The notes under the pieces: model-generated | Seen by the model: only the letters and a program-made list of their open reading frames with translations | Told to the model about the DNA's origin: nothing | Database searches by the model: none | NCBI GenBank assembly: GCA_017405375.1 | Contig: JAFRAO010000039.1 | Coordinates: 1 to 64,000 of the forward strand | Direction: 5' to 3' | Length of the DNA stretch: 64,000 nucleotides | Source: a bacterium | GTDB lineage: Bacteria > Cyanobacteriota > Vampirovibrionia > Gastranaerophilales > Gastranaerophilaceae | Program-made: the position numbers and the translations under genes | Part shown: positions 16,896-25,437 of the stretch, in pieces | Layout of the letters: every line of letters starts with the position of its first letter | Position numbering within the stretch: position 1 is the stretch's first letter

Positions 16896-18079
16896 CATTT
16901 TTTTAATGATTCAATTAATGTTTGCATTTCATAATCTGTTGCATTCAAATTGTGTTGATGCATTTTTAGAGCATTAATTATTTCCTTAAACGTAACCTTC
17001 TTTCCTGCAGGAGTATTATCACCCGCTGTTCCTAAAATATTTTTAATTTTTCTAAATGATGCTCCGCGGCTTCTGTCAGATAAGAAATCAGCAATTATTG
17101 ACCATCTTGGGTCATTATTGTTTTTAATTGATTCATCAATCATACTTCTTGCAGAATTATTATAATATTTTCCAATGCTTTCAAGAATTTGTTCTTTTGA
17201 CGGTAAATCAAATAAGAATTTTTGTGCAAATCTGTCAAGCATTGCAGAATCTAACATTTTACCGTCTAGCATTGCTTTTCTCGCATCAATAGATAAATTA
17301 GTAGCACCCATTACAATAATATTTTCTTCTTCCAATAATTTATTAAATCCTTTTTTAAAAGCATTTAACATATCATTAGAATGTTTGCTGTTTGCTCCTA
17401 CATCTCGCATCATAACGGAATCTATTTCATCAATATATACAAATATTTTTTCATTTTGATGACCTCTTGCATATTTTACAACAGATTCCATTAAACCTAA
17501 AGCATTTTGTTCAGATTCACCAAACCATTTTGAATTCATTTTTGAAATATCCATTTCAATAAATTTGGCATTATTAAATTTTTTTGCGATACCATATGCA
17601 AACGTATTTTTACCAGTGCCGGGCGGTCCGTAAAATAGTATTGAGCAGCCTTTAGTTCCGCCCTTTTTTATAACTTCTTCGTAATTTTCAACTCTTGATG
17701 TTATACTTTGAACTATATCTTTTTGAGTTTGAGTTAGCGACATCTCGCCAAGTGATAATTCTTTAGATAAATTTTTAAAATCTAGTTTAAATCTTTTTAA
17801 TAATCCTGATGAGTGCAAATACATAGCAAGACTGCCAATCGCACTGAGCCCTATTGCTCCCAAAACTATGTCTGAAAAATATTGACGAAATTTTTGTTTT
17901 CTGTCTAAATCAGAAAGATATTTTTTTATGTTATCCGCTTTATCTTGTTTTTTATTTTCGCTAACAAATTCATCAGGAGCATTATCTTTTACTGGTAATT
18001 TTTGAGCTTTAAAATTAATTATCTTGTTATTTTTATCGGAACTAACAACATTTGTTCCAAAATTTTTAATTTCGTTCAT
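16892..18079 (-). CDS. Membrane-anchored AAA+ ATPase with variant Walker A
   Basis: 395 residues. The N-terminus is Asn/Lys/Ser-rich with NFGTN and IINFKAQ motifs, followed by a membrane helix (about 68-90, VLGAIGLSAIGSLAMYL) and an AAA+ domain: GPPGTGKNTFAYGIA (about 149-163), Walker B IFVYIDEIDSVM (about 210-221), sensor GATNLSIDARKAML, and RFAQKFLFDLP. The fold is of the classical FtsH/spastin AAA type, but no protease follows. The Walker A Thr/Ser is replaced by Asn, which may weaken Mg-ATP binding. Divergent from the calpain-like protease. Substrate is unknown. Confidence 0.8.
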   Translation of the reverse strand: MNEIKNFGTNVVSSDKNNKIINFKAQKLPVKDNAPDEFVSENKKQDKADNIKKYLSDLDRKQKFRQYFSDIVLGAIGLSAIGSLAMYLHSSGLLKRFKLDFKNLSKELSLGEMSLTQTQKDIVQSITSRVENYEEVIKKGGTKGCSILFYGPPGTGKNTFAYGIAKKFNNAKFIEMDISKMNSKWFGESEQNALGLMESVVKYARGHQNEKIFVYIDEIDSVMMRDVGANSKHSNDMLNAFKKGFNKLLEEENIIVMGATNLSIDARKAMLDGKMLDSAMLDRFAQKFLFDLPSKEQILESIGKYYNNSARSMIDESIKNNNDPRWSIIADFLSDRSRGASFRKIKNILGTAGDNTPAGKKVTFKEIINALKMHQHNLNATDYEMQTLIESLKKC

Positions 18080-18324
18080 TAAAACTCCTTACGCTAACAC
18101 ACCTAAGATATTTAAAACAAATTGCGTATTAAAATTGCGTATATAATTTAAAATGTAAAGAATAATTAAGATATGTAAATTTATTATTATTTAAAAATAG
18201 CTTTAAATGTAATAAATACTGTGTTCTATAATATTAAGCAAAATTTGTCAAATTGAAATTATCGTTTGTAAAATGTTTTTATATAAGTGTATAGCTTCGT
18301 ATTAAGAATTAGAGAGAGTCTATT

Positions 18325-19815
18325 ATGCTTATACCTGATAATTTTGATAAAAAAAATAATAATCAGTTAAGATTAGATCAGTATAATTTTGATAAAGAGG
18401 AAGAAATATCAAGAGTTGCTGAGGAATATAATGATAGTTCTATATGGATTCGCACTCGTAATACCGGCGATAAGAGTGATATGTTTGTATGCGCAGAATA
18501 TTATATTACTGAAAACGAAAAAAATAATTCAGGTGAAGTTTGTGGATATTTGCAGGACAAAGATTTAACGGTACTTCCGCATTTTCATTCAAGTAGTGAC
18601 AGTACTGTTGATAATACAGGTAAAATATTAGCTTATTCTGCAACATTTAATGTTAATTTTAAAGGGAAACAATATACAGAAGATACAGAATCTGTAACTG
18701 AATCAGAAATAGCTCAAAAACAAAAGCAAGCAGAAGTTGATAAAATTGCAGAATCAATCCATAAAGACATATATGCAAAAAATTTATTTGGTTTACCGAC
18801 AACCGGTAAGCATATAAAAGAACATGTTCAAGAAATTACAAAAGATAATGTAATTGAAGTAATGAATGAATACTATAAAAAATCAGGTGATGACAATGAA
18901 TCATTGGTAGAAGGAATATTTCAAGAGTTTGGATTATCAGCAAAAGACAGGGCAAATATGGTTCAGCATATTGAATCATGTTTATTAGAAAGATATAAAT
19001 CTATGGGGGTATATGTTGACGATATTGAAGCATCAATAAAAAAAGAAATAAAATACCAAAAAGATAAAATTGGTTTAATGGATACTTCGTTCCTTGATAG
19101 AATTAATACTAAATTAGAGCATAGATATGATGGTTTACAGATGTTTCAAAGAGTTATAGATGCGGATGAAAATATTAATAATCCGAATTATCAAGGCAGA
19201 ACAGGTGATTGCTGGTTACTTTCCGCAATAAACGAGATTGGTAATTCTCCTAAAGGTAAACAAATTATTAACGATTCAATAAAAATTAATAGTGATAATT
19301 CGATTACGGTACATTTAAAAGGTGTAAAAAAGACATATACATTTACACAAGAAGAATTACTCGGTTCAACGGAGCTATCCACAGGAGACATGGATATTAG
19401 AGCATTGGAAAAAGCAGTTGAAAGATATACAATTGATTATTACCATCGAGATATAAATGGTAATAATTCGGCATATGCATATGAAGTATTACTTGGAAAA
19501 GATCATATTGAGGTTTGCCGTTTCAGCAGTATGCGGAAAAAAGGTAATGGGCTTGACAAATCTTATTTAAAAAAAATTAATGATCCAAATACAATATGTA
19601 CAGCCGGAACACCAAAGATTTCAAAATCAGGTAATCCTGTTTTATTTACAACTCCTGAAGGTACTGAAATATTTTCAAATCATGCATACAGCGTTGTAAG
19701 ATGTGATGATAAATATGTATATCTAATAAATCCTTGGAATAATCAGAAAGAAATTCGTATGGGATTTAAGGATTTTAAAAATACATTTGATTATTATTAT
19801 AACATTAGATTGTAA
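18325..19815 (+). CDS. Calpain-like (family C2) cysteine protease
   Basis: 496 residues. The C-terminal 200 residues form a calpain protease core: GRTGDCWLLSAINEI with Cys296 as nucleophile, ALEKAVERYTIDYY as in calpain IIa/IIb linkers, and SNHAYSVVRCDD with His453, then LINPWNNQKEI with Asn469, completing the Cys-His-Asn triad. The N-terminal 290 residues are charged, partly helical, and not recognised; they may regulate or target. No signal peptide or membrane helix is evident. AGAGAGAG precedes ATG at a usable distance. It lies between two membrane AAA+ ATPases; a functional link is inferred from proximity. Bacterial calpains exist but their roles are mostly unknown. Confidence 0.85.
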   Translation: MLIPDNFDKKNNNQLRLDQYNFDKEEEISRVAEEYNDSSIWIRTRNTGDKSDMFVCAEYYITENEKNNSGEVCGYLQDKDLTVLPHFHSSSDSTVDNTGKILAYSATFNVNFKGKQYTEDTESVTESEIAQKQKQAEVDKIAESIHKDIYAKNLFGLPTTGKHIKEHVQEITKDNVIEVMNEYYKKSGDDNESLVEGIFQEFGLSAKDRANMVQHIESCLLERYKSMGVYVDDIEASIKKEIKYQKDKIGLMDTSFLDRINTKLEHRYDGLQMFQRVIDADENINNPNYQGRTGDCWLLSAINEIGNSPKGKQIINDSIKINSDNSITVHLKGVKKTYTFTQEELLGSTELSTGDMDIRALEKAVERYTIDYYHRDINGNNSAYAYEVLLGKDHIEVCRFSSMRKKGNGLDKSYLKKINDPNTICTAGTPKISKSGNPVLFTTPEGTEIFSNHAYSVVRCDDKYVYLINPWNNQKEIRMGFKDFKNTFDYYYNIRL

Positions 19816-19984
19816 TTTAGGAAAAATCAGATTAGATTTCTAACATTTTAAAGCTAAAATTTAAATAGTGGTTGTTTTTATTGAAAAAATATTTTTACAA
19901 AAACCGTGTAAATTTATGTTAATATTTTTCATTATATTTAGCATTTTTAATTCATTTCATTTACAATGACCTGGTAAATAGTTT

Positions 19985-19995
19985 TGTGTTATATT
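19985..19995 (+). promoter_or_regulatory. Extended -10 promoter for the 20024 gene
   Basis: TGTGTTATATT fits the extended -10 pattern TRTGnTATAAT with one mismatch. The start site would be near 20002, giving a 22-base leader containing AAGGGAAG before ATG. Confidence 0.5.
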
Positions 19996-20023
19996 AAATA
20001 ATAAAGACTAAGGGAAGCGAAAA

Positions 20024-20605
20024 ATGATTAAAGTTAGTGGTACATTACCGCCAAAAGCGCAGGTTTATACTCCGGTACAGTTTAATAAGTCGTGCGTTGA
20101 TAATAACAATTATCGTTCATATACTCAAAATCAAAATATTAATTTTGGACAAAATAGTTTTATTACAAAGAATAATGCATCAAAAACTAAACTTGGTTTT
20201 ATTGCTTTGTGTTCAGCTGCACTATTCAGTATCATTGGTTTAAATTATAAAAAACGAAATACATTTGAAACTATACTTAATAATTCTCAACCGATTGCAA
20301 CTTGTCAAGTGAAAGAAGTTGAAAAATGTAAGGATTTAGTAAATGAATATAAAAAGGCTTTACCAAGCAGAAACATATTTAATTTTGATGAACCTGATTT
20401 AGAAAAAATCAGAAATATTAGTGAATCTATACGGGTATGTAGAGATGAGGCAGAGAATGAAATATATGATAACAATCTTGTTGAAAATCATGTATGTCAA
20501 TATGTTTTGGATTTAGACTCTATAGATCCGATTAATGATGTGTACGATAAATTTGATAAAATGTTAAATTTAGACAAAGCAACACTTGAAAAAATATATT
20601 ATTAA
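20024..20605 (+). CDS. Small single-pass membrane protein, lineage-specific
   Basis: 193 residues with no recognised family. The N-terminal 50 residues are polar and Asn-rich with INFGQNSF at about 40-47, the same motif type seen in neighbouring proteins. One membrane helix follows (about 57-75, LGFIALCSAALFSIIGL), then a charged helical domain of about 115 residues containing four Cys. The ATG follows AAGGGAAGCG. Its place between the calpain-like protease and the Lon-like AAA+ protein suggests a shared membrane context, but no function can be given. Confidence 0.7.
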   Translation: MIKVSGTLPPKAQVYTPVQFNKSCVDNNNYRSYTQNQNINFGQNSFITKNNASKTKLGFIALCSAALFSIIGLNYKKRNTFETILNNSQPIATCQVKEVEKCKDLVNEYKKALPSRNIFNFDEPDLEKIRNISESIRVCRDEAENEIYDNNLVENHVCQYVLDLDSIDPINDVYDKFDKMLNLDKATLEKIYY

Positions 20606-20719
20606 GCAAAAAGTAACATCAATGGAGTTACCGAGTTCCTTCGATTGGTTAACTATATAGTAATGTAAAATAAAATTAATATAATAATTTCAAATTAAGC
20701 AATTTTTTAATAAAAGAAT

Positions 20720-20745
20720 CCTTTATATTTATATAAAGGTTTTTT
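20720..20745 (+). terminator. Terminator between the 20024 gene and the Lon-like AAA+ gene
   Basis: CCTTTATAT (20720-20728) pairs with ATATAAAGG (20731-20739), directly followed by TTTTTT. It ends 20 bases before the next start codon, so it could also attenuate the downstream gene. Confidence 0.6.
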
Positions 20746-20764
20746 AATTATATAGGGAATTGTG

Positions 20765-22126
20765 ATGAATTTAATACAAAAATCAGCTAAATCAGTAGTT
20801 TTTGGCGATAATGTAACAAAAAATTCGGCAGATAATACTCAAAATGCGCCTTATTTTCCTCATTATAAAATGGGAATGCCTCAAGATACTTTTAGCAAAG
20901 CATTAGATGAAAAACAAAAAAAACTTGATAAAAAAGAAAAATTCTTGACGTATTTTAATGTTATAACAACAGCACTACTTGTTGGATTTATTGGTTTTCC
21001 TATAGTATCAAAATTATTAAAGGATAGAAAAATAAACAAAGAAGTAATGAGTCGTATTGATTTAGGAAAAATAAACCATCCTGAGTATCGTGCAGCTATT
21101 CAGGACCATCTTGCAAATGGCAACATGCATGCTATTAATCAACTTTTAGAACTTGATAAAATATCAGCAACTAAGCATGGCCTGGTAAACATTGAAGAAG
21201 TTACAAAAAAGCTAAATGAGAACATAATAGGAATGGACAGTGTAAAAGCAGAATTAAGAAAATTAGCTGTTCAAATGAATCATAATGTCGAACATGGAAT
21301 AAAAAGTGAAGCACCATTGGTAATTTGTCTTGCAGGACCGCCAGGGACAGGTAAAACGTCTGTTGCAAAAGCGTTTGCAGAAGCATTAGGAATTCCTTTT
21401 CATAAAATAGAAATGGGCGGTGCAAGCGGTGCAAGCAAATTAAGGGGCGTTGAAGGGCAATATGTAAATTCTTGTGCAGGTGAAGTTGCAAGAGCACAAG
21501 TAAACAATGGCACAAACAGAATATTATATTGTTTAGATGAAGCGGAAAAAGTAGCGAAAGATACACAACACGGTGATCCGCATTCAGCACTTGCTTCATT
21601 GACAGATAATTCAGGAAAATTTGGTGATGATTTCTTAAAAGCAAGTGTAGATACAAGTGATTCAATCGTTATAATGACAGTTAATGATAAAAATCAGTTA
21701 CCTGAATACATAAGAAACAGAGCAAAAATAATTGATATTCCGCCATATACGCAAGAAGTTAAAGCTAAAATTGCAGATATAAAATTAAGGCAACTGCTAA
21801 AAAATAAAAAATTGGAAGATTTAGTTCAACTTGATACAAGCGCTAATAATAATGTATATGAAGAAATTATTAGATTAGTGCCAAATGATGAAGGTGGAAG
21901 ACAGACTGTGAAAGCACTCAATGAAAGTTTATTGCCTGCAATAGAACTTGTATTAAAAGGTGAAAGAGCAAATAACTCAGTATTTTTTAATTTAAGAAAT
22001 TCTGCACAAAAAATTGAAGTTGCAAAACTAAGTCCTGATGGCAAAATAATTATTGATTCAGATTTTGTAAAAAGATGGCTTGGTCCTGACAGTGATAATT
22101 TGTGGAAGGACATCGTTATAAATTAA
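20765..22126 (+). CDS. Membrane-anchored Lon-type AAA+ ATPase without protease domain
   Basis: 453 residues. The N-terminus has SVVFGDNVTKN (about 10-20), then a membrane helix (about 62-82). The AAA+ domain has the Lon/HslU flavour: NENIIGMDSVKAELRKL, Walker A CLAGPPGTGKTSVAKAF (about 188-204), GGASGASKLRGVEGQYV as in Lon, Walker B ILYCLDEAEKVAKD (about 250-263), and an Arg-bearing NRAKIIDIPPY. The Lon Ser-Lys protease domain is absent. ATG 20765 is preferred over GTG 20762 because AGGGA is 6 bases upstream. It may unfold or remodel substrates at the membrane; client is unknown. Confidence 0.82.
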   Translation: MNLIQKSAKSVVFGDNVTKNSADNTQNAPYFPHYKMGMPQDTFSKALDEKQKKLDKKEKFLTYFNVITTALLVGFIGFPIVSKLLKDRKINKEVMSRIDLGKINHPEYRAAIQDHLANGNMHAINQLLELDKISATKHGLVNIEEVTKKLNENIIGMDSVKAELRKLAVQMNHNVEHGIKSEAPLVICLAGPPGTGKTSVAKAFAEALGIPFHKIEMGGASGASKLRGVEGQYVNSCAGEVARAQVNNGTNRILYCLDEAEKVAKDTQHGDPHSALASLTDNSGKFGDDFLKASVDTSDSIVIMTVNDKNQLPEYIRNRAKIIDIPPYTQEVKAKIADIKLRQLLKNKKLEDLVQLDTSANNNVYEEIIRLVPNDEGGRQTVKALNESLLPAIELVLKGERANNSVFFNLRNSAQKIEVAKLSPDGKIIIDSDFVKRWLGPDSDNLWKDIVIN

Positions 22127-22131
22127 ACGTG

Positions 22132-22962
22132 CTATTTACAACTTCTCACTTCACCTAAGTTAGCATTATATCCTAACTTTTTACCGTTTGGACAAGTTCT
22201 TGACTTATCATATGTTGAACGATCTTTTGCCAATAAATAATCCATATTATCATTATCCATTATCCATTGTCCGCAAGCAACACTACCTAAATTGCCATGT
22301 GTACATCTGCTCGCAAGTTCGTTAGAATCCGTATTAAAAAATGCACTTGAACAAAATGCAGGTTTTATGCCTTCTTTTGTTATTGCCAAGACAAATAAAT
22401 CTATTCCAAAAGTATTTTTTCCCCTCTTAGCTCCATCTATATCCAGTAAAATACGTCCACATCTAATTTGCTTTGTATTAGTATAACTGGATATGTAGTA
22501 AAGACCATCACAAGATGTCGATTCAATCTTGGTAGAAATACTAGCACCACTTTGTAAATCTGCAGAAGCATGATCTAAATAGCTTGTATTAGAAACTGCC
22601 AAACTCGGGAAAGGTCCACTTCTTTCTCCCCATATCTTTGTTACTTTCAAAAACTCTGAAAGACGATTTATATATTTTTGTGCCCTAACCCAATAGTTAT
22701 CACTTGATTTAAACCACTCATCTACAGGGCCGTAAGCAACAACTGCCTGTTCATGTGCATTAGAAATTTCGTTATAAAGTTTTTTAAATTTAGCAACTTT
22801 TTCAACATTATTTATATCTCTGCTCATAAGAGGTATAGTGAGTGCTGCTACTACACCAATTACACCCATAACAATAAGTGTTTCTGCTAAAGTAAATGCA
22901 AGGCTCTTTCTTAAGTAAGTACCGGAAAATAGCTTTTCTATTGCTGATTTCATAAATTTCAT
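22132..22962 (-). CDS. Type IV prepilin-like protein
   Basis: 276 residues, intact member of the prepilin family also found at 2-625 and 12210-12992. A basic leader ends at KSLA^FTLAE, cleaved by prepilin peptidase, followed by TLIVMGVIGVVAALTIP. The body has RLSEFLKVTKIW, the signature LLDIDGAKRGKNTFGIDLF (about 175-193), DNMDYL and a C-terminal CK. ATG 22962 (MKFMKSA) follows GAGGTG by 7 bases; two upstream in-frame codons overlap that site. It is convergent with the AAA+ gene, 5 bases apart. Expected in a type IV pilus or type II secretion-like filament. Confidence 0.88.
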   Translation of the reverse strand: MKFMKSAIEKLFSGTYLRKSLAFTLAETLIVMGVIGVVAALTIPLMSRDINNVEKVAKFKKLYNEISNAHEQAVVAYGPVDEWFKSSDNYWVRAQKYINRLSEFLKVTKIWGERSGPFPSLAVSNTSYLDHASADLQSGASISTKIESTSCDGLYYISSYTNTKQIRCGRILLDIDGAKRGKNTFGIDLFVLAITKEGIKPAFCSSAFFNTDSNELASRCTHGNLGSVACGQWIMDNDNMDYLLAKDRSTYDKSRTCPNGKKLGYNANLGEVRSCK

Positions 22963-23017
22963 TTTTAACACCTCAATGATTTTAATTATAAAGTAATACT
23001 TTCATATTTGCAAATTT

Positions 23018-23329
23018 TTACTTTGTAAAATCATTTGAATTCTTATCGCTTAGCCATTTTCTCATAAGGTGATACTCATAGCTGAGAGCAAAGTTATACA
23101 GTGCATTTATTAATTTTTGACCGCTTGGAGAACGAGCAATAAGTATAAATTCATTTTGACTGTTTTTCGCATACGCAATTTCTTTATGGATAATTTTTTG
23201 AACATTATTTTTAGGCTCTTTCTCAAGAATTGCAATAATCCATGCGCAAAGTAAACTGCAAGTAGTTTTATTTTTTATAATATCCTCATCGTGGTGATGT
23301 AAAAATTTCGCAAATTCTGAAATTATCAT
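23018..23329 (-). CDS. Hypothetical protein downstream of comF
   Basis: 103 residues from ATG 23329 (MIISEFAKFL). TAAGG, which includes the comF stop, serves as its ribosome binding site, so it is translationally tied to comF. It is predicted helical, with two Cys close together (TTCSLLCAW) and His-rich LHHHDED near the N-terminus. I do not recognise a family. No signal peptide. Confidence 0.7.
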   Translation of the reverse strand: MIISEFAKFLHHHDEDIIKNKTTCSLLCAWIIAILEKEPKNNVQKIIHKEIAYAKNSQNEFILIARSPSGQKLINALYNFALSYEYHLMRKWLSDKNSNDFTK

Positions 23330-23331
23330 TT

Positions 23332-23976
23332 TTAAAACCTTACACTCGCTGTTGCCAGACATGTTATTTTGTTATATTTATTTTTTTGTAACTCGGTTAT
23401 TATTGATTCAAATGTAGAACCTGTAGTACAAATATCATCAATTAACAGTATATGTTTATTACATTTTATAGACGAATTTACCTCAAATGCATTCTTAAGA
23501 TTTTCTAAACGCTGAACTCTTTTTAAATTGTATTGGGGCTTTGTATTTTTTATTCTTTTGATTAAATCTAATTCTACAGGATAATTTGACATTTTACTGA
23601 ATTCATAGGCAACCAACTCCATATGATTATATTTACGTTTTTTCTGTCTAATTTTGTGCAATGGAACCGGTACAATTACAAAATCCCCTTTCAAATTCAG
23701 TTTCTGCCAATATTCCCACATAAATTTTGCCTGATAATATGCAAGCTCTTTTTGATTATGATATTTTAATCCCCGAATTAATTTTTGCAAAACTGTTTCG
23801 TAAACCCCGCAAGAATATACATCTATTCCAAGAATTTCTCTATCTGCACTCACGTTATTAAACATCATTTTTTCATAACATGAATTGCACATTTTTAGTG
23901 AATCTTTTGATTTTCCGCAAAAGTAACATTTTTTCTTGTATATCCAATCTAATAAATTCATTAAAAAATTTTTCAT
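23332..23976 (-). CDS. comF: ComF-family phosphoribosyltransferase-like protein
   Basis: 214 residues. An N-terminal zinc-finger-like part (CYFCGKSKDSLKMCNSC, about 17-33) precedes a phosphoribosyltransferase fold with the PRPP loop ILLIDDICTTGST (about 175-187). ComF proteins take part in DNA uptake for natural transformation, together with type IV pilus parts, which fits the nearby prepilins. It is divergent from rseP with about 30 bases between start codons. Confidence 0.88.
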   Translation of the reverse strand: MKNFLMNLLDWIYKKKCYFCGKSKDSLKMCNSCYEKMMFNNVSADREILGIDVYSCGVYETVLQKLIRGLKYHNQKELAYYQAKFMWEYWQKLNLKGDFVIVPVPLHKIRQKKRKYNHMELVAYEFSKMSNYPVELDLIKRIKNTKPQYNLKRVQRLENLKNAFEVNSSIKCNKHILLIDDICTTGSTFESIITELQKNKYNKITCLATASVRF

Positions 23977-24007
23977 GATAAAATATTATACGAACAAAGG
24001 AGATATT

Positions 24008-25372
24008 ATGTCAATTTTAATAATGTTATTACTTTTAAGTGTATTAATTCTTGTACATGAAGCAGGACATTTTATAGCAGCAAAAGCGTTTGGAATTAAA
24101 GTAGAAAAATTTGGTTTCGGATTACCAATCGGACCAACGCTTTTTGAGAAAAATATAAAAGGAGTAACCGTACTTGTACATGCATTTTTGTTAGGCGGTT
24201 ATGTCGCATTTCCTGATGATAATAAAGATTGTGATTTGCCGATTGATTCTGATGAAAGATTCATGAACAAGCCTATATATCAACGTGCAATAGTTGTTTC
24301 TGCAGGTGTTATATCAAATGTTATTTGTGCATATTTGATTGTACTTTTTGCATCATTCTATTGGGGATATTTACCTTCAGGTAAATATGACATATACGTA
24401 AATGATATAAAGGCGGATAAATCAGCATCAATATGGCAATCGGGAATTCAAAAAGATGATCAAATTTTGTCAATAAATAATACTCCTATAACAAATACTG
24501 CATCTATAATTTCAATAATATCAAATAGTAAACCGGCAGACGGTTATTATAATAAAACATTGGCAGATGAAAATTTAGCAGAATTAAAATCAAATAATTT
24601 AGCGTTTACGGAAGATGAAATTATTCCAAGCGGAGTTACCATAAAACTTCCGCCGAAAAAAGACGAAGCTCCGATAATAATGGAAAAAGAAGCTGAAAAA
24701 GGTATTGTTTCATATAAGACAAAAGATATTCAACTTGATAAAAATTTGGTAAATCTTAGAGATGAACTTTATAGTAATAATAAACAATATTACACAGGTA
24801 ATGATAAATATTCGCTAGCAGATATAGCTAAGGCGATGTCAGATACACAGCACCCTTTATACTTCAAAATAAAACGCGGAAATCAAATTGTTGACTTGAA
24901 ACCTATGTATTCGGATAGAGAAGGTAAATTAGGGATTGAACTTGCTCAAAAAAATTCATTAATTAAAACAAAAACACCTAAAGATATAGTAAAATACAGC
25001 ACTATTTATCTGTATGAAAATACTTATAATATGGTTTATGGTTTGGGACAAATATTTACCGGCAGAGTTCCGTTAAAAGATTTACACGGTATTGTTGCAA
25101 TAACCAAAGTAGGCGGGGATATTATAAGTAATAAAGGTATGTTTTACGGATTATTATTAACCGCGATAATATCTATGGATCTTGCTATCGTAAACTTTTT
25201 ACCGATTCCGGCACTCGATGGCGGACATGTTATGTTTTTAATTATTGAAAAAATTACAGGCAGAAAATTAAAAGAAGAAACAGTAGAAAAAATAGGAACA
25301 TTTTTCTTTACGCTGTTGATTATTTTAATGGTTGTTGTAATATTCAACGATATAATTTGGTTAAAAGGTTAG
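24008..25372 (+). CDS. rseP: Site-2 (RseP-type) zinc metalloprotease
   Basis: 454-residue inner-membrane protease for regulated intramembrane proteolysis. The zinc motif HEAGH is at residues 17-21 in the first membrane helix; the C-terminal LDGGH is in a later helix near 400. In between lie a PDZ-like domain (about 130-175, IQKDDQILSINNTPI) and a longer charged insert (PPKKDEAP). ATG 24008 follows AAAGGAG; the 24 upstream in-frame residues overlap the comF start and are not credible. Targets probably include anti-sigma factors or signal peptides; none visible here. Confidence 0.93.
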   Translation: MSILIMLLLLSVLILVHEAGHFIAAKAFGIKVEKFGFGLPIGPTLFEKNIKGVTVLVHAFLLGGYVAFPDDNKDCDLPIDSDERFMNKPIYQRAIVVSAGVISNVICAYLIVLFASFYWGYLPSGKYDIYVNDIKADKSASIWQSGIQKDDQILSINNTPITNTASIISIISNSKPADGYYNKTLADENLAELKSNNLAFTEDEIIPSGVTIKLPPKKDEAPIIMEKEAEKGIVSYKTKDIQLDKNLVNLRDELYSNNKQYYTGNDKYSLADIAKAMSDTQHPLYFKIKRGNQIVDLKPMYSDREGKLGIELAQKNSLIKTKTPKDIVKYSTIYLYENTYNMVYGLGQIFTGRVPLKDLHGIVAITKVGGDIISNKGMFYGLLLTAIISMDLAIVNFLPIPALDGGHVMFLIIEKITGRKLKEETVEKIGTFFFTLLIILMVVVIFNDIIWLKG

Positions 25373-25408
25373 TTAGATTTATATAAAATAATATTCTCTG
25401 ATAAACTC

Positions 25409-25437
25409 TTGACAAAAGGTTTAGGTCAATATAGATT
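25409..25437 (+). promoter_or_regulatory. Promoter of the CinA-like gene with internal inverted repeat
   Basis: A perfect TTGACA (25409-25414), a 17-base spacer, and TAGATT (25432-25437). TTGAC and GTCAA form an inverted repeat within the promoter, suggesting an operator. The expected start site is about 25444, where an in-frame ATG lies, so the message may be leaderless. Confidence 0.5.

Noticed and set aside
21201-21665. Minus-strand ORF of 154 codons opposite the Lon-type AAA+ gene
   Set aside because: Leu/His-rich antisense frame of a recognised AAA+ domain.
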